Shown one piece after another: positions 1 to 8,531 of a stretch of DNA of 64,000 nt. The notes beneath the pieces are model-generated. The model was not told the origin of the DNA. It saw nothing but the letters and a program-made list of their open reading frames with translations, and did no database searches. Source of the stretch: Alkalibacter rhizosphaerae (GTDB lineage Bacteria > Bacillota > Clostridia > Eubacteriales > Alkalibacteraceae); NCBI RefSeq assembly GCF_017352215.1, contig NZ_CP071444.1:1922001-1986000 (forward strand), read 5' to 3'. Position 1 is the stretch's first letter; each line of letters begins with the position of its first letter. Made by a program: the position numbers and the translations under genes.

Positions 1-350
1 TAATTGGCCAGATTTCCTTCTTCATCTACTTCCAAAGCACCAAGCACGGTAGCATCTACATGCCCGCCCCGAATGATACCGAAAGACATGGCACTGTCAA
101 AATATGCTCCTCCCAAATTGATGGTGGCGCACTGGCCTCCGGCATTGACAACATCGGGATCTTCACAACCTGGCAAAGGGGCCTCGCTCAATCCTACAAA
201 GCCGTTTTCCGATTGAAGGATCACATGCACGCCTTCCGGTAAATAGTTGGCTACCATGGTCGGCAAACCGATTCCCAAGTTGACGATATCTCCATCTTTC
301 AATTCCTGTGCAATTCTTTTTGCGATGATTTCTTTTGCTTCCAAGCTCAT
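1..350 (-). CDS. CoA-transferase subunit B (3-oxoacid/acetate type), 3' end outside window
   Basis: This is the beta subunit of a class I heterodimeric CoA-transferase, which moves CoA between a short-chain acyl-CoA and a free acid such as acetate or acetoacetate. Read on the minus strand from the ATG at 350-348, the protein begins [20 protein letters not shown] and continues with [16 protein letters not shown] and [14 protein letters not shown]. The SENG-type segment carries the family's catalytic glutamate. About 116 residues are visible and the C-terminus lies beyond base 1. The start overlaps the stop of subunit A in an ATGA arrangement, so the two are translationally coupled. The acyl substrate cannot be told from the sequence. 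Confidence 0.93.
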   Translation of the reverse strand, partial: MSLEAKEIIAKRIAQELKDGDIVNLGIGLPTMVANYLPEGVHVILQSENGFVGLSEAPLPGCEDPDVVNAGGQCATINLGGAYFDSAMSFGIIRGGHVDATVLGALEVDEEGNLAN

Positions 351-1003
351 GATCTTTCTCCCTCAACGATGTAGTCCACCAAAATTCCAGGTGTCATGAC
401 GTGATTGGGATCCAATGCACCGATTTCTACCAGTTTTTGGGCCCCAACGATCACAGTATCCGCAGCCATGGCCATCAGCGGATTAAAATTTCTTGTCGAT
501 GCGTTGTAAAAAGTATTTCCCATTTTGTCCACGATGGAACCTCGGATCAAAGCAACATCCGCTCGCAGTGGAAGTTCCAACAAGTAATCTTTTCCATTGG
601 CATGGATGACTTGTTTTCCCTTTTCCACGAGGGTACCCAACCCTGTAGGCGTCAATACGCCGCCAAGACCGTATCCGCCGCAACGTATGCGTTCGGCCAA
701 TGTTCCTTGGGGGATCAGCTCCACTTCCAGTTCGCCGGTATTCATAAGCCGGCCCGTCTCCGGATTGGTGCCTATGTGGGATGCAATCACTTTCCGAAGC
801 CGCTTTTCAACGACCAGTCGACCCAGGCCTTTATCCACAAAACCCGTATCGTTGCAGATCACCGTCAAATCACGGATCCCTTTGTCCAGAATGGCATCAA
901 TGAATATTTCCGGAGTACCAACGGCCATAAAACCTCCCAGCATCAATGTCATACCATTATGGATCTTTTCCATTGCTTGTTCCATTGTCAATTGTTTGTT
1001 CAT
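347..1003 (-). CDS. CoA-transferase subunit A (AtoD/CtfA-like)
   Basis: Alpha subunit (218 aa, the usual family length) of the same heterodimeric CoA-transferase. The N-terminal [16 protein letters not shown] glycine-rich CoA-binding segment, the [16 protein letters not shown] block and the [15 protein letters not shown] segment are typical of the AtoD/ScoA family. It is the first gene of the pair and sits about 40 bases behind a consensus sigma-54 promoter. The divergently placed sigma-54 activator gene upstream in transcription order suggests dedicated control, as in AtoC-type systems. Use in acetoacetate, butyrate or amino-acid fermentation is plausible but not shown. Confidence 0.94.
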   Translation of the reverse strand: MNKQLTMEQAMEKIHNGMTLMLGGFMAVGTPEIFIDAILDKGIRDLTVICNDTGFVDKGLGRLVVEKRLRKVIASHIGTNPETGRLMNTGELEVELIPQGTLAERIRCGGYGLGGVLTPTGLGTLVEKGKQVIHANGKDYLLELPLRADVALIRGSIVDKMGNTFYNASTRNFNPLMAMAADTVIVGAQKLVEIGALDPNHVMTPGILVDYIVEGERS

Positions 1004-1045
1004 ACTTTCCCACCTTCACTATATCTTCCTGACACCTTATAGTAT

Positions 1046-1061
1046 TGCAAGTATCGTGCCA
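1046..1061 (-). promoter_or_regulatory. Sigma-54 (-24/-12) promoter of the CoA-transferase operon
   Basis: The minus strand reads TGGCACG-ATAC-TTGCA with a T immediately before it. This matches the sigma-54 consensus, with GG and GC separated by exactly 10 bases. It lies 43 bases upstream of the subunit A start and points towards it. Confidence 0.9.
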
Positions 1062-1146
1062 ATAATGATTTTCGCAAGAAAAGAACTCTGAAATCATGCT
1101 GTTTGTTGGGTTTCCGCTTTTTTGAAGAGATTTAAAAAAAGATAAA

Positions 1147-1184
1147 GGAAAGCGCATGATTCAATATTGAATCATGCGCTTTCC
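1147..1184 (-). promoter_or_regulatory. 38-bp perfect palindrome: candidate activator site and/or terminator
   Basis: A perfect 38-base palindrome with half-site GGAAAGCGCATGATTCAAT. Its centre is about 105 bases upstream of the -24 element, where sigma-54 enhancer-binding proteins usually bind. On the minus strand it is followed by a T-rich run (TTTATCTTTTTTT), so as RNA it would also be a rho-independent terminator for the upstream regulator gene. Both roles are compatible with the position. Confidence 0.7.
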
Positions 1185-1222
1185 AAATTCTTTGAGAATC
1201 AGTCGAGTAGTGCGAACTATCC

Positions 1223-1265
1223 GGTGATGCATAATCGGATCACGACGATACGTTAATGCATCACC
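1223..1265. repeat. Inverted repeat overlapping the end of the sigma-54 regulator gene
   Basis: GGTGATGCAT (1223-1232) is repeated in inverted orientation as ATGCATCACC (1256-1265), across the regulator's stop codon. It may be a second binding site or an RNA stem; no T-run follows it. Confidence 0.4.
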
Positions 1266-2790
1266 ATGATTCGATTCCCAGTGCTTTTGCTTTTCGAACC
1301 ACGGTAGGTTGGGAAATTCCCAGATCTTTGGCGGTCTTGTGGGTGCTGCCTGTTCGTTTTAAGGAAGATTCGATTAGATTTCTTTCGAAAGCCGCCAGGG
1401 CTTCTTTATAAGGCAGATCTTCGATTTTTTCAAGATGGTCTTTCAACGAATTTATTCCAAGAACAGCGGCGACTTTTTTTTCGGAGATCCTTGTATCATT
1501 TTCCATGATGATCAAGCGTTCCAAAACGTTCATCAATTGTCGAACATTTCCTGGCCAATCATAGTTTTCGATGAGTTGGAGTGCACCACTTTCCAACTCG
1601 GTTTCTTTGCTGTAGCGTTTGTTGAATTCTTCCAGGAAATGATAGGCCAAAATGGTGATGTCTTCTCTTCGTTCTCTCAAAGGTGGAATACTGATCGGGA
1701 TTACATTGAGGCGATAATACAAATCCTCTCGAAACGTTCCTGCAGCTATTTGTTCCGCAAGGTCTTTGTTGGTAGCTGCAACGATGCGAGCATCCAGTTT
1801 GATGGGTTTGGTACCGCCCACTCGCACAAATTCCTTTTCCTGCAACACCCGCAACAGTTTTGACTGGAGGATCATGGGCATTTCTCCGATTTCGTCCAGC
1901 AAAATGGTGCCTTGATGTGCCGTCTCGAACAATCCCAGTTTTTCTTTATTGCTGGCGCCGGTGAAGGCTCCTTTTTCATAACCGAACAATTCGGATTCCA
2001 ACAGTGTTTCCGGGATCGCTGCGCAATTGACTTTTACATAAGGTTTTTCGCTTCTGGTGCTGAATCGGACGATTTCTTCCGCGACCACTTCTTTTCCACA
2101 TCCGGTCTCACCGGTTATTAAAACCGTCGCATCGGTGATTGCCACATTTTCGATTTGTTTTCGAATGCTCTCGATAACAAAGCTGCTGCCGATCAGGTTG
2201 CTTTGCTTACCTCTCATCAAGTTGATTTGACTTTGGTACATCTTGTTTTCCGTCTCCGCCAGTTCCAATCGGTCTCTCAATTCCAACAGTTCTGTCATAT
2301 CTCGCATGACGGTAAGAACTTGAACGACATCCCCTTCTTCGTCAAAGAATGGATTTCCTGTGATCAGTACTTTTTTGCCGTTGGTCATGATGGTGGACAA
2401 GGCGGATATTTTCTTCTTTTCCTGCATGACGATCATGGAAACGGCATTGCTGAAATATCGGAGGTTGATAAGATCCTGGACGTGGCGGCCAACAACGTCC
2501 GTATCTTTCAATCCGGTAATTTTTGTATAACCCTTGTTGATGGCTACCATGATCCCGTCTTTGTCTACGATACAGATCCCATCAGAAACGGCATTGCCGA
2601 TGGCAAAAGCATCGATTTCTCGTTGTTGGTAACGTTTCAGGGTATGTTCCAAGTTTTCCTTTTCCTTCTTCAGATCCAAAAAAGCATGTAGAAATTTGTC
2701 GATCAGCTGATCACTGCTCTCTATTGCCAAAAGATTTAATATATCTTCATGGGTCTTTGAACTCAATGAAACCGTATGGGGATCGGACAC
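1261..2790 (-). CDS. Sigma-54-dependent transcriptional activator, PAS / AAA+ / Fis-type HTH
   Basis: A bacterial enhancer-binding protein (509 aa). Residues about 55-165 form a PAS sensory domain (AIGNAVSDGICIVDKDG, then TVMRDMTELLELRDR). The AAA+ domain has Walker A GETGCGKE near residue 226, the sigma-54 contact loop GAFTGA near 272 and LLDEIGEMP as Walker B. The C-terminus is a Fis-like helix-turn-helix (THKTAKDLGISQPTVVRKAK). It is read in the same direction as the CoA-transferase pair immediately downstream, which has a sigma-54 promoter. It most likely activates that operon in response to a ligand or redox signal at the PAS domain; the signal is unknown. Confidence 0.95.
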   Translation of the reverse strand: MSDPHTVSLSSKTHEDILNLLAIESSDQLIDKFLHAFLDLKKEKENLEHTLKRYQQREIDAFAIGNAVSDGICIVDKDGIMVAINKGYTKITGLKDTDVVGRHVQDLINLRYFSNAVSMIVMQEKKKISALSTIMTNGKKVLITGNPFFDEEGDVVQVLTVMRDMTELLELRDRLELAETENKMYQSQINLMRGKQSNLIGSSFVIESIRKQIENVAITDATVLITGETGCGKEVVAEEIVRFSTRSEKPYVKVNCAAIPETLLESELFGYEKGAFTGASNKEKLGLFETAHQGTILLDEIGEMPMILQSKLLRVLQEKEFVRVGGTKPIKLDARIVAATNKDLAEQIAAGTFREDLYYRLNVIPISIPPLRERREDITILAYHFLEEFNKRYSKETELESGALQLIENYDWPGNVRQLMNVLERLIIMENDTRISEKKVAAVLGINSLKDHLEKIEDLPYKEALAAFERNLIESSLKRTGSTHKTAKDLGISQPTVVRKAKALGIESW

Positions 2791-2893
2791 GGGTAAACCT
2801 CCTTCGGAGTCAAATGCTTTTATCGACTCATTTGACAGTGTGGGATCTTGTATAGAATTCTATACCAAAATATTTTTTGTGAATATTGCCTGG

Positions 2894-3859
2894 TCAGTTC
2901 TTTGAGTTTGTTTTGTTGGAGAATTTCTTCAGGAAATCGTCTTTCATTTCCATCAGTGTCTCCATTTCATTGATCAGCAGGTTGTCCTTGCGATGGCCTG
3001 TTTCCATGAAGAACATGGACAATCCTCCCGGGCCTACGTGGGTCCCCACCGCCACGCCCATCTGCATGATGTAAATATCACCTTCAAAGGATGTCTCTTC
3101 CAAAAGTTTGGTTTTTAGATTGTCTGCATAACTCTTGTCCGTCGTGTACCCGATGATGATGAAATCCGTCAAAGCGTCGTCATTTCGTCGATTGAATTCC
3201 TTGACATAGTGGGACAGGACTTTTTTGCGTCCTCTTTCTTTTGCCACAATGGAGCCTTTGCCGTCTTTCATGGTCATGATGGGTTTCAATTTCAGCATTT
3301 TGCCGATCACGGCACTGGCACCGGAGAGTCTCCCGCTGCGGATCAGGTGATCCAGGTCATCAACGGTGAGAAAATGTTTCACATTGGTTTTGTAGGTCTC
3401 ATTGAAGTCGATCAGTTCCTGGAAGGTCGCTCCCTTTTCCCGTAAGCGTGCACTCTTGACGATGAGCCACCCGCTTCCATGACTCATGGATTTGGAATCC
3501 ACCACATGGATCCTGATTGGAGAGTCGGGGAATTCTTCGAAGAAATAATCCTTAGCCAGAGCAGCCGATTGGTAGGATCCACTGGTGCCGCTGGACATGC
3601 AGATGCACAAGATCTCCGTATAACCTTTGTCCACCGCCTCTTTCATCATGTCTACAAAAGTTGCAGGACTTGGCATGCCGGTGGTGGGAGGGTCCTTCAG
3701 ATTTTCCATCCTGCTGTAAAATTCATCGGCAGAGATGTCGATCCGGTCTCGATAGGTATTCCCGTCCATGGTCACGGTCAGTGGGGCAATGCTGATGTCG
3801 TATTGCTGAAGAATATCTTCGCTAAGGTCGCAGGTCGAATCTGCCATTATTTTTATCAT
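2894..3859 (-). CDS. DegV family fatty-acid-binding protein
   Basis: DegV/FakB-type protein of 321 aa (family usually about 280-310). It opens with MADSTCDLSEDILQQYDI, the conserved segment that contacts the fatty-acid carboxylate, and contains CICMSSGTSGSYQSA and the VVDSKSMSHGSGWLIVKSA block. Family members hold a fatty acid for phosphorylation by FakA; no FakA gene is in the window. It is a single gene between the sigma-54 activator and the CHAD gene. Confidence 0.93.
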   Translation of the reverse strand: MIKIMADSTCDLSEDILQQYDISIAPLTVTMDGNTYRDRIDISADEFYSRMENLKDPPTTGMPSPATFVDMMKEAVDKGYTEILCICMSSGTSGSYQSAALAKDYFFEEFPDSPIRIHVVDSKSMSHGSGWLIVKSARLREKGATFQELIDFNETYKTNVKHFLTVDDLDHLIRSGRLSGASAVIGKMLKLKPIMTMKDGKGSIVAKERGRKKVLSHYVKEFNRRNDDALTDFIIIGYTTDKSYADNLKTKLLEETSFEGDIYIMQMGVAVGTHVGPGGLSMFFMETGHRKDNLLINEMETLMEMKDDFLKKFSNKTNSKN

Positions 3860-3932
3860 TTTATTCTCCGATCTTCATCTTGGATGGGAAATATGGTCAA
3901 TAAGCTTAGACTATGGTAATCGCCCTGGATTG

Positions 3933-4826
3933 TCAACACGAAAGGATGTTTTTTGTGAAAGTCTTTACCAGCTTCTTTTTCACTTGACCAAGATTTTTTC
4001 GCAAGGCCATACTGCGTCGGTTTTCATACGCTAGAAAGCAGATCCTTGCCAGGTCCATCTCTTCTGCTGCAGGAATATCCAGCATCTCTTCGAAACGTCG
4101 GATGTCGTGAAGTCCTCCGGCCATATTCTGATAGGATGCCAGCAATGGCAAAATGAGGTCTGAATTCTTGACGATGACGTTGTCCATTGACTGAAGCATA
4201 TATCGGATCCGCTTGGCTTGGATCCGGCTTTTGTGGATCCCATCGTCATCGGTCAAATCCAGGTTTTTGTGATGAGAGATCCATTCGCCCATCATTTGTC
4301 GGAGTCGTTTTCCATAGAATTTTTTTGTTCTTGTGTCGGATGCCGATTTCTTGAAGGGCTTTTGTTCCATCAAAAACACCCAGTTTTCTACGTGCAAATG
4401 CCAATTTTCCTTGGGATCATCCGTATCCGGTGAAGAAGTTTCTTCCTGGTGAATACGGGTAAAGTGTTCGATCCATTGTTCCAGCGCAAACAAAACCTCG
4501 TTTTGGGTATCCGGATCCAACGTTTTCACATGTTGATTGTAATCAGTCAAGGCGGAAAGGAGTACGGCGCTTTCCCGGGCATTTTCAAAAGACTTCAAGG
4601 CATCACTCAGCAGCTTCTGGCCTTTTTGGTAGGTTTTCTTTCGAATCAACGGCTTGTAGAAATACATCAAGGATTTTAGTTTTCTCAGAACGATGCGGAT
4701 GTCGTGAACCGTTTTTTCTTTCAATTCCACGTCGTCCATACTGCCGATCCAGGAGGAAACATCGGCTGTCACCCTTTTCATGTTGTCTTTGATCCGCTTT
4801 TCAGATAAAACAAGCTTCAATTCCAT
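3933..4826 (-). CDS. CHAD domain protein
   Basis: Helical CHAD-domain protein (297 aa from the ATG at 4826, chosen because GGAG lies 8 bases upstream; an ATG at 4832 and a GTG at 4835 are also in frame). The two halves each carry the CHAD histidine/arginine signature: VHDIRIVLRKLKSLMYFY near the N-terminus and GIHKSRIQAKRIRYMLQSM in the second half. CHAD proteins bind polyphosphate and often occur with CYTH triphosphatases, but no CYTH domain is fused or adjacent here. Function in this organism is not determined. Confidence 0.88.
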   Translation of the reverse strand: MELKLVLSEKRIKDNMKRVTADVSSWIGSMDDVELKEKTVHDIRIVLRKLKSLMYFYKPLIRKKTYQKGQKLLSDALKSFENARESAVLLSALTDYNQHVKTLDPDTQNEVLFALEQWIEHFTRIHQEETSSPDTDDPKENWHLHVENWVFLMEQKPFKKSASDTRTKKFYGKRLRQMMGEWISHHKNLDLTDDDGIHKSRIQAKRIRYMLQSMDNVIVKNSDLILPLLASYQNMAGGLHDIRRFEEMLDIPAAEEMDLARICFLAYENRRSMALRKNLGQVKKKLVKTFTKNILSC

Positions 4827-4920
4827 TCCCATCACTCCGGTTTTCTTTTTGGTGTTTCTTGTCTGTTTTGTACCCAGAATCCAATAAGTGGAACAGAAAC
4901 TTTTTGTTTATATGAAAGAA

Positions 4921-4942
4921 CAGCCGCCCAAATGGGCGGCTG
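4921..4942 (-). terminator. Terminator of the redoxin gene
   Basis: CAGCCGCCC and GGGCGGCTG pair around an AAAT/ATTT loop just after the redoxin stop codon. On the minus strand it is followed by the T-rich sequence TTCTTTC. Confidence 0.75.
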
Positions 4943-4948
4943 CATTTT

Positions 4949-5407
4949 TTAAAGGGAATCCAACAATTCCAAGATCTCTTCGTCGGTAGGGATATCCTTC
5001 ATGGAGTTGCCGTAATGGATATGGCGGACGATCCCGCCTATGTCAATGATCAACTGGGCTGGCATGCGACCTAGTTTGATGATACTGACCTTTTGTTCAT
5101 ACAGGTCGGCCACCCGATGTTCCGGGTCCGGAATGCCAGGGAAGGGCATGTCGTTTTCTTCCCAGTATTTTGCAAATGCTTCCCTGTCTTCCGGTCCGAC
5201 TGCGACCACCAGGGTGTTTTTCTCTTCAAATTTGGAATAGTCCTGACGCAACTGCGCCATGTGCGCTCGGCAGTACGGTCAGACGAATCCTCTGTTGAAA
5301 ACCAGGAAAATATTTTTTTTGCCAAAATGGCTGGAAAGGGTAAAGTCGTTTCCCTGCCAGTCGGCAATGGTGAAATCCGGTGCTTTTTTGTCGATTTCTA
5401 TGCTCAT
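4949..5407 (-). CDS. Peroxiredoxin-like selenoprotein (in-frame UGA at the peroxidatic site)
   Basis: A thioredoxin-fold AhpC/TSA-type redoxin, read from the ATG at 5407 (AGGAGG seven bases upstream) to the TAA at 4949, 152 residues with one in-frame UGA at 5281-5279. Before the UGA the protein reads MSIEIDKKAPDFTIADWQGN and FLVFNRGFV; after it PYCRAHMAQLRQDY. The UGA therefore falls exactly where redoxins carry the catalytic cysteine (CxxC-like, here UPYC), and homology continues on both sides. Arms ACTGC (5255-5251) and GCAGT (5274-5270 on the opposite strand) could form a hairpin just 3' of the UGA, where bacterial SECIS elements lie. The alternative is a TGC-to-TGA nonsense mutation. Conventional callers would report only the 103-residue C-terminal part from 5260. 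Confidence 0.85.
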
Positions 5408-5712
5408 GGTAACCCTCCTTCTTGGATGTTATATAAGTTTATATATACACTTTCCTCGATCACTTAAACGGTTAATGGCTCAAAATCTCCTGCTCTTGTT
5501 TTTGTCTTCAAAAAACACGGCATCATATTTTTTTTAAAAAATGAATGGGCGAACCTGCAAATTCTTTTTTGGAATAGGGTGCTATTACATGGGAAAGGGC
5601 AAATATGATACAATGTATATATATAGAAGGCTCTGGCGATGGATGGATTTCAGGCCGAGTCTGTTTTTGATTGCAAAACCCAAAAGGGCTTTTGTAACTG
5701 GGAGGTAAAGGT
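5408..5712. other. Intergenic region between divergent redoxin and CarD-like genes
   Basis: This 305-base AT-rich stretch holds the redoxin ribosome binding site (near 5413-5418) and a possible -10 for the CarD-like gene (TACAAT within 5604-5620). I see no further gene, and no convincing -35. Confidence 0.5.
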
Positions 5713-6258
5713 ATGTACGAAATTGGAGATTTGGTTTTTTATGAAAGTACCGGTGTTTGTCGGATCGACGACATATCGACCCAAGATATTACCGGTTTGG
5801 ATAAAGATCAGCTGTTTTACATATTGCATAGCGTGTATGGAGATTGCAAGATCTGGGTGCCGGTGGAATCGACCCAGCTTTACATGCGAAGGATCATCAC
5901 GAAAGAACGGGCCTTGCGCTTGATCGACATGATCCCCAACATACAAGCCGAGGCATTTCATGGATCCAGAATGCGAGAATTGGTGGAGCATTATGAGGAT
6001 TCCTTAAACTCCCACAACTGCCGGGAACTGATCGAGATGACCATGTCCATCTATGCAAAAAAGCAGGAGGCAGAGGATCAGAATAAAAAATTTGGCGCCA
6101 TCGACAAGCGGTTTATGAAACAGGCGGAAGACCTGTTGTTTGGAGAATTGGCGGCAGCATTGGAAATTCCGAAAGAGGACGTTCAAAACTTTATTGCAGA
6201 CCGGATCGTGAAAATAGATGTTCGGATGCTGGACAAAAGAAAAAAGGAAGATCAATGA
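5713..6258 (+). CDS. CarD/CdnL-family transcriptional regulator
   Basis: Protein of 181 aa with an N-terminal CarD/TRCF RNA-polymerase-interacting domain (MYEIGDLVFYESTGVCRIDD, then YYIL-like LFYILHSVYGDCKIWVPVE) and a helical C-terminal half. CarD-type proteins bind the RNAP beta lobe and stabilise open complexes. Family members are about 155-180 aa. A GGGAGG ribosome binding site precedes the ATG. It stands alone, with a strong terminator directly after it. Confidence 0.9.
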   Translation: MYEIGDLVFYESTGVCRIDDISTQDITGLDKDQLFYILHSVYGDCKIWVPVESTQLYMRRIITKERALRLIDMIPNIQAEAFHGSRMRELVEHYEDSLNSHNCRELIEMTMSIYAKKQEAEDQNKKFGAIDKRFMKQAEDLLFGELAAALEIPKEDVQNFIADRIVKIDVRMLDKRKKEDQ

Positions 6259-6277
6259 ATTAGCGGATATTAAAAGG

Positions 6278-6304
6278 GGGAGCTTTCCATGGTGGAAAGC
6301 TCCC
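6278..6304 (+). terminator. Terminator after the CarD-like gene
   Basis: GGGAGCTTTCC and GGAAAGCTCCC form an 11-bp stem around ATGGT, followed by TTTGTT. The minus-strand lipoprotein gene ends just beyond it, so it may serve both directions. Confidence 0.85.
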
Positions 6305-6334
6305 TTTGTTAATGTTTTGTGTTGTTCATTGCAT

Positions 6335-7036
6335 CTACTTCATCAAATACTCGGAAGTATCGGTCCAGTAAAAATGCTCCATGATTTTGTTTGCTCTCGG
6401 CACGAAGCCTTCCGAATACTCGCCGTGGTAGTAAAGCGTCATGACAAAGTATGTGTCGCCATGTTTTCCGACCAGGGCGGTCCTTGGCTGATCCGTACTC
6501 TTCAGTTCATGGATGGCCCAATCGTAGTATCGGAAATCTTCCTCCACCGGATCCATTCCTTTTAGCAGGACGGATACCTGGTTGTCCGCATCGTTGAGCA
6601 GTTCATCTTCCGTCGTGTTTTCCGGGAAGAAGTAAAGTTGCATATAAACGTCTTCCACTTTATTTACGTAATTGGCGTAAAACCGATGTTCCAAGTCACT
6701 GACTTTTTCCGCCAGAAAATCCGATGGGACATATGTCCTGAAAGATGCGTCCTTATCTTCATAGAGCATCAGGGTGATGGGTTCTTCCATGCCTTCCAGC
6801 TCGATGGTGTCTTCGATCTGGGGTTCTGCAGGATCTTCTACGGGGTCTTCATTTCCATTGTCTACGGTACCGTCGTCGTTGCCGTTGTCACCATTGTCGT
6901 TCCCGTCAGGAGGATCCACCGGATCTTCCTGGTTTGGATTTCCGTTATCCCCGTTGTCGGCTGGATCGTTGCTTCCACAAGCGACCAAGGTGAAAACCAG
7001 CATGATGACCATCAAAATCACCAATAATTTTTTCAT
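6335..7036 (-). CDS. Lipoprotein of unknown function
   Basis: Secreted lipoprotein of 233 aa. A basic-hydrophobic signal peptide (MKKLLVILMVIMLVFTLVAC) ends in a lipobox with the modified cysteine at residue 20. Residues about 21-75 are a low-complexity acidic Asn/Gly/Asp/Pro-rich linker. The C-terminal 150 residues form a folded domain (MLYEDKDASFRTYVPSDFL to TLYYHGEYSEGF) that I cannot assign; the length and strand pattern recall PsbP/LpqN-like extracytoplasmic domains, but this is weak. It is monocistronic. Confidence 0.85.
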   Translation of the reverse strand: MKKLLVILMVIMLVFTLVACGSNDPADNGDNGNPNQEDPVDPPDGNDNGDNGNDDGTVDNGNEDPVEDPAEPQIEDTIELEGMEEPITLMLYEDKDASFRTYVPSDFLAEKVSDLEHRFYANYVNKVEDVYMQLYFFPENTTEDELLNDADNQVSVLLKGMDPVEEDFRYYDWAIHELKSTDQPRTALVGKHGDTYFVMTLYYHGEYSEGFVPRANKIMEHFYWTDTSEYLMK

Positions 7037-7128
7037 GATAAACCTCCTTCACACAACGCGATCCAGGGATCGCTTTCGATTATTCTATTCCCTGATTCAG
7101 ATTGACCGAAACATTTCGAAGATTTCCG

Positions 7129-7686
7129 TTACTGGTGTAGTGGCTTTAAGGCATTTGTCCAAGAGATCAACTGGTCAAAGAGCATGACTGCTTCTTCTTC
7201 ATGCCTTGGATCCGGTTTGAACTCGGACAGGTCTTTGAAATCCGTATACAGGGAAAACATTACTTGAGCCCGGATGGTGGCCACTTTCAATTCTGCAAAG
7301 ATCAATCGCAAGTGTTCGACAGCTCTGGCGCCGCCTACACTGCCATAACTGACAAAACCGGCTGCCTTGTTGGCCCATTCCACATTTAGATAATCGATGG
7401 CATTCTTTAAAGCTCCGGATGTACTGTGGTTGTACTCCGGTGTCACGATGATATATCCGTCAAATTCCTTGATTTTTTCCGACCACTTTTTGGTGTGGTC
7501 TTTGGTATATTGATTCATGCCTGCCGGATTTGGTTCATCCAGGATAGGCAGGTCGTAATCGGCAATGTCTACCAGTTCGAAAGTGGCGTCGGTCCTCTTT
7601 TGTGCCTGGTCCAATACCCACTTGGCAACCGCTGCACCGTTTCGTCCCGGTCTGGTGCTTCCCAGCACGATTCCTATTTTCGTCAT
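7129..7686 (-). CDS. NADPH-dependent FMN reductase family protein
   Basis: Flavodoxin-fold reductase of 185 aa. The N-terminal IGIVLGSTRPGRNGAAVAKWV is the FMN phosphate-binding loop, and VTPEYNHSTSGALKNAIDYL is the second family signature. Such enzymes reduce FMN, quinones or azo compounds with NAD(P)H. It is divergent from the nitroreductase gene, with 254 bases between, and the pair suggests redox or electrophile detoxification. Confidence 0.93.
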   Translation of the reverse strand: MTKIGIVLGSTRPGRNGAAVAKWVLDQAQKRTDATFELVDIADYDLPILDEPNPAGMNQYTKDHTKKWSEKIKEFDGYIIVTPEYNHSTSGALKNAIDYLNVEWANKAAGFVSYGSVGGARAVEHLRLIFAELKVATIRAQVMFSLYTDFKDLSEFKPDPRHEEEAVMLFDQLISWTNALKPLHQ

Positions 7687-7940
7687 ATTTCTTCACTCCT
7701 ATTCTATATTTTGTACCCACCGTAGTAGGCTCGTTTTTTCTTATACTTGATTTATACCCCGTAATGAGATAAACAAACGGATCTTCCCGCATCCTGCAAA
7801 CGTTGACAGGGATCTTCCGTGAATGGATCAGGGTATTTTGAAAAGGGTTTGACATGTACAAAAATATGTCTGATGTGGTAGGATTACTTTAAAAGCAGGG
7901 AAGTGCTTCCTGTAGCATTAATCGAAAAGGAGAGTTGAAA

Positions 7941-8459
7941 ATGAACGAAGTACTGCAAAACATCAAAACCAGGCGAAGTGTGCGAAAATTCAAAGACGAG
8001 CAGATCGCCAGGGAACAGCTGGACGAGATCCTTACTGCCGGCCTGTATGCTCCCAGTGCCAGGAACACCCAAAACTGGCAGTTGACTGTGATCCAAGGCA
8101 GGGAAAAGCTGGAAGAATTGCAAGCTGCAGTGGGAGAGGCGCTGGAACAGCCGACCTATTCCGGTTTCTACAATGCACCTACCATGGTGCTGGTTTCCAC
8201 CCCTGAAGATTATGCCTTTGGAGCCTTTGATTCCTCCGTTGTGCTGGAAAACATGTTTTTGGCTGCCAACTCGTTTGGGATCCGTTCCGTCTGGGTCAAT
8301 CAGTTGATGAATACCTGCGACGACATAAAAGTCCGGGAAGTGTTGACCCGATTTAAAGTACCGGAAGACCACAAGGTATGGGGATCCGCCGCCTTGGGAT
8401 TTGCTGCCGTGGAGGTTCCGGACGATCGGGAAAACAAGGGCGTTGTGGAATTTGCCTGA
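7941..8459 (+). CDS. Nitroreductase family protein
   Basis: FMN-dependent nitroreductase-like enzyme (172 aa from the ATG at 7941, preceded by AAGGAGAG). It begins with the family motif NIKTRRSVRKFKDEQI and contains AGLYAPSARNTQNWQLTVI, the FMN/substrate segment, and a C-terminal WGSAALGFA. At about 170 residues it belongs to the short subfamily. The physiological electron acceptor is unknown. Confidence 0.93.
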   Translation: MNEVLQNIKTRRSVRKFKDEQIAREQLDEILTAGLYAPSARNTQNWQLTVIQGREKLEELQAAVGEALEQPTYSGFYNAPTMVLVSTPEDYAFGAFDSSVVLENMFLAANSFGIRSVWVNQLMNTCDDIKVREVLTRFKVPEDHKVWGSAALGFAAVEVPDDRENKGVVEFA

Positions 8460-8531
8460 AGATGAATGATATCTTGATACTCCGGTCTTTTTCCTGTATG
8501 ATATTTTTACTGAGTTAAAAGGTGGGGTTTT

